A stretch of DNA of 64,000 nt from Massilia sp. METH4 (GTDB lineage: Bacteria > Pseudomonadota > Gammaproteobacteria > Burkholderiales > Burkholderiaceae_D), in assembly GCF_037094685.1 (NCBI RefSeq), contig NZ_CP146614.1, positions 3,038,001 to 3,102,000 of the forward strand, read 5' to 3'. The notes beneath the pieces are model-generated. The model did not search any database. It was given only the letters and a program-made list of their open reading frames with translations, and was not told the origin of the DNA. The translations under genes were made by a program, and so were the position numbers. Shown here in pieces: positions 8,533-18,212 of the stretch; position 1 is the stretch's first letter; each line of letters starts with the position of its first letter.

Positions 8533-9936
8533 TCATTGATGTTCGCGGTAGTCGGTCTTGCCGCCGTCTTTAGGCTGGTAGTGATAGGTGCGCAGCTTGT
8601 ATTCGACGCTCACGTTCGGGTTCTTCAGCAACTTGATTATCTCGGCGCCGGCCAGCAGCACCGGGCCGTAGCCGTGCAGCGCGTGCACGCTGACCGGGCG
8701 GTTGTAGTAGTAGATCTGGTCCGACGCCAGCGTGGTGCCCACGCACGTGCCCTCGACCTGGCCCTGCGCGTTGATCTTGGTGGACACGCCCACCCAGCCG
8801 GCCTGCGCGATCGAGCCGTAGGTGGTGGGGCTGATCCAGCCCTGGTTGATCGCGTGGGCGATCACGTAGGTGAACATGGCCGAGGCGGAAGTCTCCAGGT
8901 AGGAGTCGTTCCGGTCGATCATCTGGTGCCACAGGCCGGTGCCCGATTGCAGCTCGGCGATGCCCTTGATTGCGCTCCTCAGCTGGTTCAGCACCTTGTC
9001 GTAGCCGGGGTGGTCCTTCGGCAGCACGTCGAGCAGGTCGCTCATCGCCAGCACGGCCCAGCCGTTGGCGCGCGCCCAGTAGAAGCGCGGCGAGTTCGGC
9101 ACGTGCTCGTGCCAGCCATGCGTGAAGATGTTCAGCTGGGGGTTGTAGAGGCGCTCGGACATGCCCAGCACGTTCGCCACGGCCAGGTCGTAATATTTAC
9201 GCTCGCCCGTCATGCGGCCCATCTCCGCCAGCGCGGGAATGCTCATGTACATGTCGTCGCCCCACAGCGAGACGGCTTGCGGGCGCTTGCGGGCCATCGT
9301 GCCGTCGGCCAGGCGGAACTGCTTGTTGGCGACCCAGTCGCTGCAGCTGTCGATCATCCACTTCAGGTCCGGGCCGATCTTCCTGGCCTTGGCGCGCATC
9401 AGCGCGGCGCACATGGAGCCGGTGTCGTCCAGCGAGCGCGGGTCGATAAAGCGCGCGAAGCTGTTCTGGCGCTCCAGCTTGAATTTCGCTTCCTGGGCGC
9501 GGAAGTAGGGCAGCGTCTTGCCGAAGAAGTCGAAGTGGCGCTTCGTCATCGCCGTGAAGTTCCTGTCGCCGGTGGCGTCGGCCGCGTTCATCAGGCCCGC
9601 GTGCACCACGCCCATTTCGTAGACCATCACGCCGTAGTCGCCCGCCGCTTCGGCGATCGCGGCTTCCTTGACGGGATTCTTGAAGTCGGTGATCTCGGCG
9701 CCGGTCTGCTTGTTCACCACGTGGGTGGGCGTCGCCTTGTCCATGTACGCGCGGATGCGGTTCAGCTGCTCGGTGATCTCGGCCTCCACCGGCATCTTGT
9801 ACGGCACCGGATACGTGCCCTCGGAGAGGTCCTTGAGGTTCTTGTTGTCCGGATTGCGGAACGGGCCTTCGGCATGGGCGGCGCCCAGCAGCGTGCAGCA
9901 GGCCAGGGCGGCCAGCAGTTTGGTCGAGTTTTTCAC
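8533..9936 (-). CDS. GH105/GH88-family unsaturated uronyl hydrolase
   Basis: Secreted or periplasmic glycoside hydrolase of 467 residues from the GH88/GH105 fold family, which removes the 4,5-unsaturated galacturonic acid left on oligosaccharides after pectate or rhamnogalacturonan lyase action. The signal peptide is about residues 1-22 (ending AHA). The SLWGDDMYM motif holds the family's catalytic aspartate, and the WARANGW and ETSASAMF segments are typical barrel motifs. It is the first gene of a two-gene operon with DUF4861. Two operator-like repeats sit 29-59 bp upstream of its start, and a GntR regulator lies just beyond, so induction by a pectin breakdown product is likely. Confidence 0.9.
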   Translation of the reverse strand: MKNSTKLLAALACCTLLGAAHAEGPFRNPDNKNLKDLSEGTYPVPYKMPVEAEITEQLNRIRAYMDKATPTHVVNKQTGAEITDFKNPVKEAAIAEAAGDYGVMVYEMGVVHAGLMNAADATGDRNFTAMTKRHFDFFGKTLPYFRAQEAKFKLERQNSFARFIDPRSLDDTGSMCAALMRAKARKIGPDLKWMIDSCSDWVANKQFRLADGTMARKRPQAVSLWGDDMYMSIPALAEMGRMTGERKYYDLAVANVLGMSERLYNPQLNIFTHGWHEHVPNSPRFYWARANGWAVLAMSDLLDVLPKDHPGYDKVLNQLRSAIKGIAELQSGTGLWHQMIDRNDSYLETSASAMFTYVIAHAINQGWISPTTYGSIAQAGWVGVSTKINAQGQVEGTCVGTTLASDQIYYYNRPVSVHALHGYGPVLLAGAEIIKLLKNPNVSVEYKLRTYHYQPKDGGKTDYREHQ

Positions 9937-9964
9937 CTTGTCTCCGTCAGGGTTGGCGTGGCTT

Positions 9965-9995
9965 TTGGTCAGGCCATTCTAGATTGGTCTGGCCA
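9965..9995. promoter_or_regulatory. Tandem operator-like sites for the FadR/GntR regulator
   Basis: Two 12-base sites, TTGGTCAGGCCA at 9965-9976 and TTGGTCTGGCCA at 9984-9995, are 19 bp apart centre to centre, nearly two helical turns. Each has the TGG-N5-CCA dyad typical of FadR-subfamily GntR operators such as ExuR/UxuR. They lie directly upstream of the GH105 gene and next to a gene for such a regulator. Binding is inferred. Confidence 0.65.
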
Positions 9996-10036
9996 CTTAA
10001 GCAAGGTGGGCGACCACTACAATGGCTGAGGCCCCT

Positions 10037-10209
10037 GGGGTCTGTCCCCGCCAGTCCGGGGCATGCCGCTCAGTCAGCGGCAAGCGACAAGGGGACTGAC
10101 CCCGGTTTTTTGCGTGAGCGTTCGAGAGGCATGCAAAAAACCGGGGTCAGTCCCCTTGATCTACTTTGGCAACGATGGTCTCGGCCAACAACCGGCGGGG
10201 ACAGACCCC
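10037..10209. repeat. Family C composite inverted-repeat element, copy 1
   Basis: A 173-bp element with two nested inverted repeats. The outer arms, a 16-base GGGGTCTGTCCCCGCC and its complement, are at 10037-10052 and 10194-10209. The inner arms, 26 bp and perfect, are at 10088-10113 and 10133-10158 with core AGGGGACTGACCCCGG. The inner loop is 19 bases. It fills the gap between the GntR gene and the GH105 operator region. A second copy with the same architecture is at 15511-15678. Confidence 0.85.
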
Positions 10210-10236
10210 AGCGGAGCAGCAGCCAGTGGTGCCGCT

Positions 10237-10932
10237 TCAGCCGCGCGAGAACGTGCGCGTGACGCGCTCGAGGTGGGAGCGCATGGCGTGGCGGGCGCCG
10301 GCGGGGTCGTGGGCGGCGATGGCTTCGAGGATCTTGCGGTGGTCCGGCAGCGTTTGCAGGCGCAGTTCCTCGGTCTGGTAGTGTTCCTTCAGCTTGTGCC
10401 ACAGCGAGCCGCGGTTGTTCCACAGGTATTCGACCACGCCGACGAGGGCCGTATTGCCGGTGGCGCGGGCGATCGCCAGGTGGAAGTTGCGGTCGGCCTG
10501 CTCGTTGCTGGCGCGGTCCTCGTGGTGCCGCTCCATCTGTTCGACGGCGCGCAGGATCGCGTCGACGGCGGCGCCCGTGGCGGCCTTGGCCGCGATGGCG
10601 GCGATCTCGGATTCGATCATGCGGCGCGCGGCCAGCACCTCGAAGGGGCCCGGGCCCGTTTCCGGCACGTCCGCCGGCAAGGGCTGTTCGCACACGTAGA
10701 CACCGGAACCGCCGCGCACCTCGACGACGCCACCCAGCTCCAGCGCGATCAACGCTTCACGCAGCGAGGCGCGGCTGACGGACAGCCGGGCGGCCAGCTC
10801 GCGCTCGGCCGGCAGGCGCTCGCCAGGGCCGATCTTGTCGTCCTGGATCATCTGCTGCACGCGCTCGGCAACGACGCGGTACAGCCGCGGTTCGGCGGTG
10901 GGGGTCTCGCTATTGGCGGAGTTCTTTTTCAT
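10237..10932 (-). CDS. GntR-family transcriptional regulator, FadR/FCD subfamily
   Basis: DNA-binding repressor-type protein of 231 residues. The N-terminal winged helix-turn-helix (about 17-85) contains GERLPAERELAARLSVSRAS and the wing VRGGSGVYV. The C-terminal FCD ligand-binding domain (about 95-225) has metal-site histidines in the FHLAIARATGN and SHLERV segments. FCD regulators usually sense organic acids such as uronates. The gene is upstream of and on the same strand as the GH105-DUF4861 operon, separated by a family C repeat and the paired operator-like sites, so control of that operon is the simplest reading. Confidence 0.9.
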   Translation of the reverse strand: MKKNSANSETPTAEPRLYRVVAERVQQMIQDDKIGPGERLPAERELAARLSVSRASLREALIALELGGVVEVRGGSGVYVCEQPLPADVPETGPGPFEVLAARRMIESEIAAIAAKAATGAAVDAILRAVEQMERHHEDRASNEQADRNFHLAIARATGNTALVGVVEYLWNNRGSLWHKLKEHYQTEELRLQTLPDHRKILEAIAAHDPAGARHAMRSHLERVTRTFSRG

Positions 10933-11070
10933 GGGTGGATGTCCTCTGTGGGAACGCCGATTATAGTTGTGTTCCAGCCAATGCGGGCAGCGGCCGGCAG
11001 GTTGGGCCGCCGCGATTGGAAACGATCACCATCTTGCGCGGCGCCGGCCGCGAGGCGTGGCAAGGGGCGC

Positions 11071-12054
11071 TCAGTGCGTCCTGTCCACCGCGAAGCGGGC
11101 CAGCTGCAGCAGCGATTCCTTGTAGCGGCTCTCCGGCATCGTGGCCAGCGCGGCGGTGGCGCGATCGGCCTGCACTTCGGCGGCGCGGCGGGTGTAGTCG
11201 AGCGCGCCGCTGGAGGTGATGGCGGCCAGCACGGCGTCGAAATGCTGTTCGTCGCCCGTCTCGATGCAGGAGCGCACCAGCTGGCGCTGCTCCTCGGTAC
11301 CGTGTTCCATCAGGTAGATCAGCGGCAGCGTCGGCTTGCCCTCGCGCAGGTCGTCGCCCACGTTCTTGCCGATCTCGGTGGCGTCGCCCGCGTAATCCAG
11401 AACGTCGTCGATCAGCTGGAAGGCCGTGCCCAGCGAGCGGCCGTATTCGCCGGCGGCGGCGATCAGTTCGTCGTTGGCGCCGGCCACGAGCGCGCCCAGT
11501 TCGGCGGCCGCCTCGAACAGCTTGGCCGTCTTGGAGCGGATCACTTTCAGGTAGCTGTCCTCGGAAACATCGGGATCGTGCATGTTCAACAGCTGCAGCA
11601 CTTCGCCTTCGGCGATCACGTTGGTGGCGTCGGACAGGATCTGCATCACGCGCATATTGTCCAGCGAGACCATCATCTGGAACGCGCGGGAATACAGGAA
11701 GTCGCCCACCAGCACCGAGGCGGCGTTGCCGAACAGCGCATTGGCCGTGGCGCGGCCGCGGCGCAGCGAGGATTCGTCGACCACGTCGTCATGCAGCAGC
11801 GTGGCGGTGTGGATGAATTCGACCACGGCGGCCAGTTCGTGGTGGGCCGCGCCTTCGTACCGGTAGGCGTTCGCCACCAGCAGCACCAGGACAGGGCGGA
11901 TGCGTTTGCCCCCAGCGCTGATGATGTATTCAGCGATCTGGTTGACCAGCGCCACCTCCGAGTGCAGTCGCTGGCGGATCACGCCGTTGACGGCTTCCAT
12001 GTCGGCCGCGATGGTGCTGATGATGTTGTTCTGGCTGGTGGGTGGGGTGGACAA
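11071..12054 (-). CDS. ispB: Octaprenyl diphosphate synthase
   Basis: Trans-prenyltransferase of 327 residues that extends farnesyl diphosphate with isopentenyl units to make the ubiquinone side chain. The first aspartate-rich motif is LLHDDVVDES (88-93 for HDDVVD) and the second is LIDDVLD (214-220); GGKRIRP at 48-54 binds the diphosphate. Length fits bacterial IspB. It is divergent from rplU, the same arrangement as in many proteobacteria. I judge octaprenyl likely from the lineage; chain length is not readable by eye. Confidence 0.92.
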   Translation of the reverse strand: MSTPPTSQNNIISTIAADMEAVNGVIRQRLHSEVALVNQIAEYIISAGGKRIRPVLVLLVANAYRYEGAAHHELAAVVEFIHTATLLHDDVVDESSLRRGRATANALFGNAASVLVGDFLYSRAFQMMVSLDNMRVMQILSDATNVIAEGEVLQLLNMHDPDVSEDSYLKVIRSKTAKLFEAAAELGALVAGANDELIAAAGEYGRSLGTAFQLIDDVLDYAGDATEIGKNVGDDLREGKPTLPLIYLMEHGTEEQRQLVRSCIETGDEQHFDAVLAAITSSGALDYTRRAAEVQADRATAALATMPESRYKESLLQLARFAVDRTH

Positions 12055-12153
12055 GGCAAGCCTGCTTCGGTCGGGTTTGAAGTGCCGCGATTATACGACA
12101 TGCACGCCGCCCGTTGCCGACATACCACGAGCGCCAGGCTTTGTGAATACTTT

Positions 12154-12182
12154 TTGACGTGTTTTTGGCATGCATGTATAAT
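12154..12182 (+). promoter_or_regulatory. Sigma-70 promoter of rplU-rpmA-obgE
   Basis: TTGACG (12154-12159) and a perfect TATAAT (12177-12182) are separated by exactly 17 bp. This is the best housekeeping promoter seen in the window and points to a transcript start near 12189, leaving a leader of about 74 bases before rplU. Confidence 0.88.
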
Positions 12183-12188
12183 CGTTGG

Positions 12189-12240
12189 TTCCCTGAGCTC
12201 CGCATGGCCGTATCGATGCGTCGAGGCAGGGAATTTTCTT
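12189..12240 (+). promoter_or_regulatory. Structured 5' leader of rplU
   Basis: The predicted leader folds into a long interrupted hairpin: TTCCCTG (12189-12195) pairs with CAGGGAA, CTC pairs with GAG, and GCAT pairs with ATGC around a 10-base loop. The hairpin is followed directly by TTTTCTT. It resembles an attenuator or a ribosomal-protein autoregulatory leader. I cannot match it to a named leader family. Confidence 0.55.
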
Positions 12241-12262
12241 AACATTTGATGAGGTTTCAATC

Positions 12263-12574
12263 ATGTACGCGGTCATAAAAACCGGTGGCAAGCAATACAA
12301 AGTTGTCGCTGGCGAAAAACTCAAAGTAGAACAGATACCGGCTGACATTGGTTCCGAACTCACCATCGATCAAGTCCTCGCCGTTGGCGCGGGCGACAGC
12401 ATCAAGTTTGGTGCTCCGCTGGTTGAAGGTGCAAAGGTTCTGGTGAAAGTGGTTTCCCAAGGTCGTCACGACAAGGTGAAAATCTTCAAGATGCGCCGTC
12501 GTAAGCACTACCAGAAGCACCAGGGCCATCGCCAGAACTACACCGAAATCCAAATCGTTTCGATCAACGGCTGA
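12263..12574 (+). CDS. rplU: 50S ribosomal protein L21
   Basis: Large-subunit protein bL21, 103 residues, the usual bacterial length. It opens [14 protein letters not shown], the family signature, and has the [14 protein letters not shown] motif that contacts 23S rRNA near the C-terminus. First gene of the rplU-rpmA-obgE transcript, with a strong promoter and a structured leader upstream. rpmA follows after 36 bp. Confidence 0.98.
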   Translation: MYAVIKTGGKQYKVVAGEKLKVEQIPADIGSELTIDQVLAVGAGDSIKFGAPLVEGAKVLVKVVSQGRHDKVKIFKMRRRKHYQKHQGHRQNYTEIQIVSING

Positions 12575-12610
12575 TCGCTGATCTGAATTTAGTCATCCAA
12601 GGAGCAATAC

Positions 12611-12874
12611 ATGGCACACAAAAAAGGTGGCGGTACTACCCGCAACGGCCGCGATTCCGAATCAAAACGCCTGGGCGTTAAGGTTTACGGCGGTCAAACG
12701 ATCAACGCCGGCGGCATCATCGTTCGCCAGCGTGGCACCCCGGTTCGCGCAGGCGAAGGCGTGGGCACCGGCAAGGACCACACCCTGTTCGCACTGGTGG
12801 ACGGCGTGGTCAAGTTCGTGACCAAGGGCGCGGGCAACAACAAGTTCGTCACGGTCGTTCCGGCTGCTCAGTAA
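12611..12874 (+). CDS. rpmA: 50S ribosomal protein L27
   Basis: Large-subunit protein bL27, 87 residues, whose N-terminal tail reaches the peptidyl-transferase centre. It begins [16 protein letters not shown], the expected mature-type tail with no Firmicute-style cleaved extension, and contains [16 protein letters not shown]. Start is supported by AAGGAG eight bases upstream. It sits between rplU and obgE, with a terminator-like hairpin after it. Confidence 0.98.
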   Translation: MAHKKGGGTTRNGRDSESKRLGVKVYGGQTINAGGIIVRQRGTPVRAGEGVGTGKDHTLFALVDGVVKFVTKGAGNNKFVTVVPAAQ

Positions 12875-12916
12875 TCCGGACAGTACAGTGACTTAAGGCG
12901 CAAGCCTTTCGAAACT

Positions 12917-14085
<1,169 letters not shown>

Positions 14086-14096
14086 GGTTTCTAAAC

Positions 14097-14121
14097 AAAA
14101 GGCCCGCCATGCGGGCCTTTT
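14097..14121. terminator. Intrinsic terminator after obgE
   Basis: Perfect arms AAAAGGCCCGC / GCGGGCCTTTT around a CAT loop, 11 bases after the obgE stop codon. The T-run closes the plus-strand transcript. Confidence 0.92.
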
Positions 14122-14278
14122 CCATATCCGATTCGGTAAAGAGCGGCGTTACCGGTTAAAATTCTTCCAACTGTTACCTGTTCGACCCGCCATCCCGGGG
14201 CCGGGCAGCGTCAGCGGCAAAGCAGGGCAACCAGCCTTGCGACAACAAGTCCATTTTTCCTGAAACGATTTGCCGCCC

Positions 14279-15412
14279 ATGAATTCCAGCGCCACACACT
14301 CCGTCATCAAGAAAGCCAGCCGCATTATCGTCAAGGTCGGCTCTTCGCTCGTTACCAACGATGGCCGCGGCCTCGACCAGGCGGCGATCGCCCGTTGGGC
14401 CGCCCAGATTTCCGCGCTGCGCGGCCTGGGCAAGCAGGTCGTGCTGGTCAGCTCCGGCGCGATTGCCGAAGGCATGCTGCGCCTGGGTTTCGAGCATCGC
14501 CCCACCGACGTGCATGAACTCCAGGCTTGCGCCGCCGTCGGCCAGATGGGCCTTGCGCAGATCTATGAAACGAGCTTCCGCGCGCACGGCATCGGCACGG
14601 CACAGGTGCTGCTCACGCATGCCGACCTGGCCGATCGCGAACGCTACCTGAACGCGCGCTCCACCCTCACGACCCTGCTGTCGATGGGCGTGGTCCCGAT
14701 CATCAACGAGAACGACACGGTGGTCACCGATGAAATCAAGTTCGGCGACAACGACACGCTGGGCGCGCTCGTCGCCAACCTGATCGAAGCGGACGCGCTG
14801 ATCATCCTGACCGACCAGCGCGGCCTGTTCTCGGCCGACCCGCGCAAGGACCCGGCGGCCTTCCTGATCACGAACGCCATCTCCGGCGATCCGCAACTGG
14901 AAGCGATGGCCGGCGGCGCCGGCTCGAGCCTGGGCCGCGGCGGCATGCTGACGAAAATCCTGGCCGCCAAGCGCGCCGCGAAATCCGGCGCGCACACCGT
15001 GATCGCCTTCGGCCGCGAGCCGGACGTGCTTACGCGCCTGGCCGAGGGCGAGGCGATCGGCACCGAACTGCAGGCGCAGACCGGCCACCTCACGGCCCGC
15101 AAGCAGTGGATGGCCGACCACCTGCACACGGCGGGCCAGGTCGTGATCGACGCGGGGGCGGTGGAGAAGCTGTCGCGCGAAGGCAAGTCGCTGCTGCCGA
15201 TCGGCGTGCTCGAAGTGCGCGGCGAATTCGGCCGCGGCGCCGTCATCACCTGCATCAGCGAGAAGGGAGTGCCGATCGCCCGCGGGCTGACCAACTACAC
15301 GAGCGGCGAAGCGCGGCGCATCCTGCGCAAGCCGTCAGCGGAGATCGAAGGCATCCTCGGGTTTGTCGAGGGGCCGGAGTTGATTCATCGGGATAACCTG
15401 GTGCTGCTGTAA
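14279..15412 (+). CDS. proB: Glutamate 5-kinase
   Basis: First enzyme of proline synthesis, phosphorylating glutamate with ATP to gamma-glutamyl phosphate; feedback-inhibited by proline in characterised members. The 377-residue product has an amino-acid-kinase domain (about 1-260: [28 protein letters not shown], GTGGMxTK-like GRGGMLTK) and a C-terminal PUA domain (about 285-370). The ATG at 14279 is preferred to a TTG nine bases upstream; neither has a strong ribosome site. proA is not adjacent. The gene is followed by repeat elements. Confidence 0.95.
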   Translation: MNSSATHSVIKKASRIIVKVGSSLVTNDGRGLDQAAIARWAAQISALRGLGKQVVLVSSGAIAEGMLRLGFEHRPTDVHELQACAAVGQMGLAQIYETSFRAHGIGTAQVLLTHADLADRERYLNARSTLTTLLSMGVVPIINENDTVVTDEIKFGDNDTLGALVANLIEADALIILTDQRGLFSADPRKDPAAFLITNAISGDPQLEAMAGGAGSSLGRGGMLTKILAAKRAAKSGAHTVIAFGREPDVLTRLAEGEAIGTELQAQTGHLTARKQWMADHLHTAGQVVIDAGAVEKLSREGKSLLPIGVLEVRGEFGRGAVITCISEKGVPIARGLTNYTSGEARRILRKPSAEIEGILGFVEGPELIHRDNLVLL

Positions 15413-15435
15413 AGGCAGCGCTGGCCTTTGCCTCT

Positions 15436-15481
15436 GGTGTCGGACACTATTTCCCGCGAGCGGGAAATAGTGTCCGACACC
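15436..15481. repeat. Family A palindrome, copy A1
   Basis: Perfect 21-bp inverted repeat with a 4-base loop (CGAG). The outer arm is GGTGTCGGACAC and the inner arm is TATTTCCCG. It is followed by CGGTTTTCCTCGCC, part of the tail module seen beside other copies. It lies between convergent proB and nth. Confidence 0.9.
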
Positions 15482-15510
15482 GGTTTTCCTCGCCGCCAGT
15501 CGCCAGCATA

Positions 15511-15678
15511 GGGGTCTGTCCCCGCCAGTTGTAGGCAATGAACGCAGACGCCAGCATGGATCGAGGGGACTGACCCCTTTTTTGCCAGCGCCCCAGCGGC
15601 ATTGCGAAAAACCGGGGTCGGTCCCCTCGACGAGCAAGCGGCAAGCGCAGAAGTTCACACTTACCGGGGACAGACCCC
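15511..15678. repeat. Family C composite inverted-repeat element, copy 2
   Basis: Same architecture as the copy at 10037-10209. Outer arms GGGGTCTGTCCCC and complement are at 15511-15523 and 15666-15678. Inner arms with core TCGAGGGGACTGACCCC are at 15561-15586 and 15604-15630, here with a few mismatches. It is placed 29 bp after family A copy A1. Confidence 0.82.
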
Positions 15679-15728
15679 TGCTGCTCAAACGCTACCTGCT
15701 TCGATCAGCGCCTGCAAATGCCGGCCCA

Positions 15729-16376
15729 TCACACAACCGCCGGTGCCGGCGTCTTCTGCTTGTACTCGCACAAATCCACGATCATGCAGTTCCAGCACTG
15801 CGGCTTGCGCGCCACGCATGTGTAGCGCCCGTGCAGGATCAGCCAGTGGTGCGCATCCTGCAGGAATTCCTTCGGCACGAACTTCAGCAGCTTCTGTTCC
15901 ACGATATCGACGGTCTTGCCAGGTGCGATATTGGTACGGTTCGACACGCGGAAGATGTGCGTGTCGACGGCGATCGTCGGCTCGCCGAACGCGGTATTGA
16001 GTACCACGTTGGCCGTCTTGCGGCCCACGCCGGGCAGTGCTTCGAGCGCCTCGCGGTCGCGCGGCACTTCGCCGCCGTACTGCTCGACCAGGATTTTGCA
16101 AGTGGCCATCACGTTCTTGGCCTTGGTGTTGAACAGGCCGATGGTCTGGATGTACGTAACGAGCTTTTCCAGCCCCAGGTCGAGGATCGCCTGCGGCGTG
16201 TTCGCCACCGGGTAGAGTTTGCGGGTGGCCTTGTTCACGCCCACGTCCGTGGCCTGCGCCGACAGCAGCACGGCGATCAGCAATTCGAACGGGGTCGTGT
16301 ATTCGAGTTCGGTGGTGGGGTGCGGATTGGCTTCGCGCAGTCGGCGAAAGATTTCGTAGCGTTTGGCTGCGTTCAT
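15729..16376 (-). CDS. nth: Endonuclease III
   Basis: Base-excision-repair DNA glycosylase/AP lyase of 215 residues that removes oxidised pyrimidines. The helix-hairpin-helix [13 protein letters not shown] carries the catalytic lysine K120, and D138 is in VDTHIFR; both numbers match the E. coli enzyme. The four cysteines of the [4Fe-4S] cluster are C187, C194, C197 and C203. The start codon overlaps the rsxB-type gene stop by four bases (ATGA), so the two are translationally coupled; pairing nth with an Rnf/Rsx component is usual in proteobacteria. Confidence 0.97.
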   Translation of the reverse strand: MNAAKRYEIFRRLREANPHPTTELEYTTPFELLIAVLLSAQATDVGVNKATRKLYPVANTPQAILDLGLEKLVTYIQTIGLFNTKAKNVMATCKILVEQYGGEVPRDREALEALPGVGRKTANVVLNTAFGEPTIAVDTHIFRVSNRTNIAPGKTVDIVEQKLLKFVPKEFLQDAHHWLILHGRYTCVARKPQCWNCMIVDLCEYKQKTPAPAVV

Positions 16377-17143
16377 TGTTCGGGCTTGGTGTTCTCGTCC
16401 TTGCTCTGGGCGGCCGCGGCCGCCTTGGCCGCCTCGGCCTTCAAGCGTGCCCGCTCCATCGCGGCGGCGATGATCGCCCGCTTGCGTTCCTTCTCGGCCA
16501 GTTCCGCGGCATTCTCCGGCGCGAGGTTGTTCACCGCTTCCAGCTTGGCCTGCGCCTTGGCGGCCAGCCGCGCATCGTTTTCTTCCCGTTCCCGCTTCAG
16601 GCGGGCGATGCGGAAATCATGGCGGCTGCGCGCCGCGTCGGCGGCCTCCTGCGACCAGGCATCCCAGCCGGTGGTTTCCGTCACCGGGTACATGACGATG
16701 CAGTCGACGGGGCAGGGCTTCACGCACAGGTCGCAACCCGTGCACAGCTCGGGCAGGATCGTGTGCATCTGCTTGGCCGCGCCCATGATCGCGTCGACCG
16801 GGCAAGCCTGGATGCACAACGTGCAGCCGATGCACAGCGCCTCGTCGATGTAGGCGAGAGCGCGCGGGCGCTCCAGGCCGTTCTCGGGATTCAAGGGAAT
16901 GACAGGGTAGCCAGTGACGGCGGACAGCCGCGCGATGCCCTCGTGGCCGCCGGGCGGACACTGGTTGATGCGCGCCTCGCCCGCCGCGATCGCCTCGGCA
17001 TAGGGCCGGCAGCCGGCATAGCCGCATTTCGTGCATTGCGTTTGCGGCAAGACATTTTCGATGCGGTCGGCGAGGGTTTTCGGTTCGGTCAAGGTGGCGG
17101 TCACGGCGAAGTGGAAGCAAAAGGCGCGGCGGCAAAGACGCAT
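16373..17143 (-). CDS. RsxB/RnfB-like iron-sulfur electron-transfer protein
   Basis: Ferredoxin-type protein of 256 residues. An N-terminal four-cysteine cluster (C37, C40, C45, C62; [17 protein letters not shown]) is followed by two 4Fe-4S motifs ([16 protein letters not shown] and [15 protein letters not shown]). A long charged, alanine-rich coiled tail covers about 175-256. Unlike enterobacterial RsxB it lacks a clear N-terminal membrane anchor, and no other rnf/rsx gene is next to it; this stand-alone form beside nth is common in betaproteobacteria. The ATG at 17143 has AAGGA very close; a GTG at 17104 is an alternative start. Partner and substrate are unknown. Confidence 0.88.
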   Translation of the reverse strand: MRLCRRAFCFHFAVTATLTEPKTLADRIENVLPQTQCTKCGYAGCRPYAEAIAAGEARINQCPPGGHEGIARLSAVTGYPVIPLNPENGLERPRALAYIDEALCIGCTLCIQACPVDAIMGAAKQMHTILPELCTGCDLCVKPCPVDCIVMYPVTETTGWDAWSQEAADAARSRHDFRIARLKREREENDARLAAKAQAKLEAVNNLAPENAAELAEKERKRAIIAAAMERARLKAEAAKAAAAAQSKDENTKPEQ

Positions 17144-17226
17144 TATCCTTCATTCGTACTGTATCGTCATCGGCGTCATGGCCGCCCACGCTTGGCTTTG
17201 CCGCCGCCTTGTGGGAGCATTGCATC

Positions 17227-17268
17227 ATGGAAGACAATCCTATCGTCATGGAGACCGTGCCGGCATGA
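17227..17268 (+). CDS. Possible 13-residue leader ORF
   Basis: A short frame (MEDNPIVMETVPA, stop) begins nine bases after GGGAG and ends in ATGA, overlapping the start of the solute-binding-protein gene. It could couple translation to that gene. No homologue is recognised, and chance cannot be excluded. Confidence 0.3.
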   Translation: MEDNPIVMETVPA

Positions 17269-18077
17269 GCGCGCGCCGCCTGCTGGGCCGCGCGTTCCGT
17301 CGCGCATTTCACCGGACATTAATCTGCGCGCTGTGCTGGGCAGTCGGCAGTGCGCCGGCGCATGCGCAAACGCCGCTAACGATCCGTTTCGCCGCGGAGG
17401 AGTGGCCGCCGTTCGTCAGCGATGGGCTGCCCGACGATGGCCTGTCCGGCGCCCTGCTGCGCGCCGTGCTCGACCGCCTCGGCTATACCGCCCGCATCGA
17501 TTATTTCCCGTGGAAGCGCGCGATGGAACTGGGCTTGCACGACAGTCGCTATGCCGGCTTCCTGGCCGTCTGGCGCACGCCCGAGCGGGAAAAACTGTGC
17601 CATTTTTCGACACCGGTCGGCGACACGCGCATCGTGCTGGCCTATCTGAAGGACAAGCCCGTGCGCGCCACGCAACTGGCCGAGTTGCGCGGCGTGCGCA
17701 TCGGCACCGTGTCCGGTTTTTCGAACGGCGAGGCGTTCGACACGCTGGTGCGGCAGGGCGGGCTCAGCGTGGAAGAGGGCGTCAACGACGAGACCAACCT
17801 GCGCAAGCTGCTGGCCCGGCGTTATCCGGCGGTCCTGGTGGAGCGGCGCGTGCTGCGGCACCTGCTGACGACCCGGTTCAAGACGGAGGACCGCGAGCGC
17901 ATCGCCGTCAACGAAAGGCTGTTCGCCGGTCGCACGGTGCACATCTGCTTCAAGCGCACACAGGCCGGACTGGTGCAGCAGCGGGCGTTCAATGACGCGG
18001 CCAAGGGGGTGGATTTCGGGGCGGTGGAGCGGGAGTACTGGAAAAGGATCGGCGAGGTGGGGGTAGCAGGGGATTGA
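17265..18077 (+). CDS. Periplasmic solute-binding protein, SBP_bac_3-like
   Basis: Exported protein of 270 residues with a type II periplasmic binding fold, of the amino-acid-binding SBP_bac_3 group. The signal peptide is about 1-35 (ending AHA). The body has the characteristic IRFAAEEWPPF opening and an LAELRGVRIGTVSG hinge strand. No permease or ATPase gene is adjacent, so it is an orphan; such orphans in betaproteobacteria often have no proven transport role. The start at 17265 is within an ATGA overlap with a possible leader ORF. It is divergent from the rsxB-type gene. Confidence 0.8.
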   Translation: MSARRLLGRAFRRAFHRTLICALCWAVGSAPAHAQTPLTIRFAAEEWPPFVSDGLPDDGLSGALLRAVLDRLGYTARIDYFPWKRAMELGLHDSRYAGFLAVWRTPEREKLCHFSTPVGDTRIVLAYLKDKPVRATQLAELRGVRIGTVSGFSNGEAFDTLVRQGGLSVEEGVNDETNLRKLLARRYPAVLVERRVLRHLLTTRFKTEDRERIAVNERLFAGRTVHICFKRTQAGLVQQRAFNDAAKGVDFGAVEREYWKRIGEVGVAGD

Positions 18078-18087
18078 AGGGAAAACC

Positions 18088-18130
18088 GGTGTCGTACACT
18101 ATTTTCCGGAGGAAAATAGGGTACGACACC
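18088..18130. repeat. Family A palindrome, copy A2
   Basis: 20-bp arms with one mismatch and a 3-base loop (GGA). Outer arm GGTGTCGTACAC, inner arm TATTTTCC. Preceded by GAAAACC, the reverse of the GGTTTTCC tail at copy A1, so it is inserted in the opposite sense. It lies between convergent genes. Confidence 0.9.
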
Positions 18131-18163
18131 ATATGCTTCAGCGCCTGTTTCCCCGGCAAGCAC

Positions 18164-18190
18164 GAAAAAAAAGCCGCCCGGGTGGGCGGC
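18164..18190 (-). terminator. Intrinsic terminator of phaZ
   Basis: On the minus strand GCCGCCC / GGGCGGC arms with a 4-base loop are followed by eight T. It lies 22 bases beyond the depolymerase stop codon. Confidence 0.92.
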
Positions 18191-18212
18191 TAATCTTCGA
18201 GGAGATATCGGT

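Noticed and set aside
10063..12249. Plus-strand open frame of 728 codons
   Set aside because: It lies opposite the GntR and ispB genes, whose families are clear; residue composition is that of a shadow frame.
14270..14278. TTG start for proB
   Set aside because: The ATG nine bases downstream is more usual and gives the family N-terminus.
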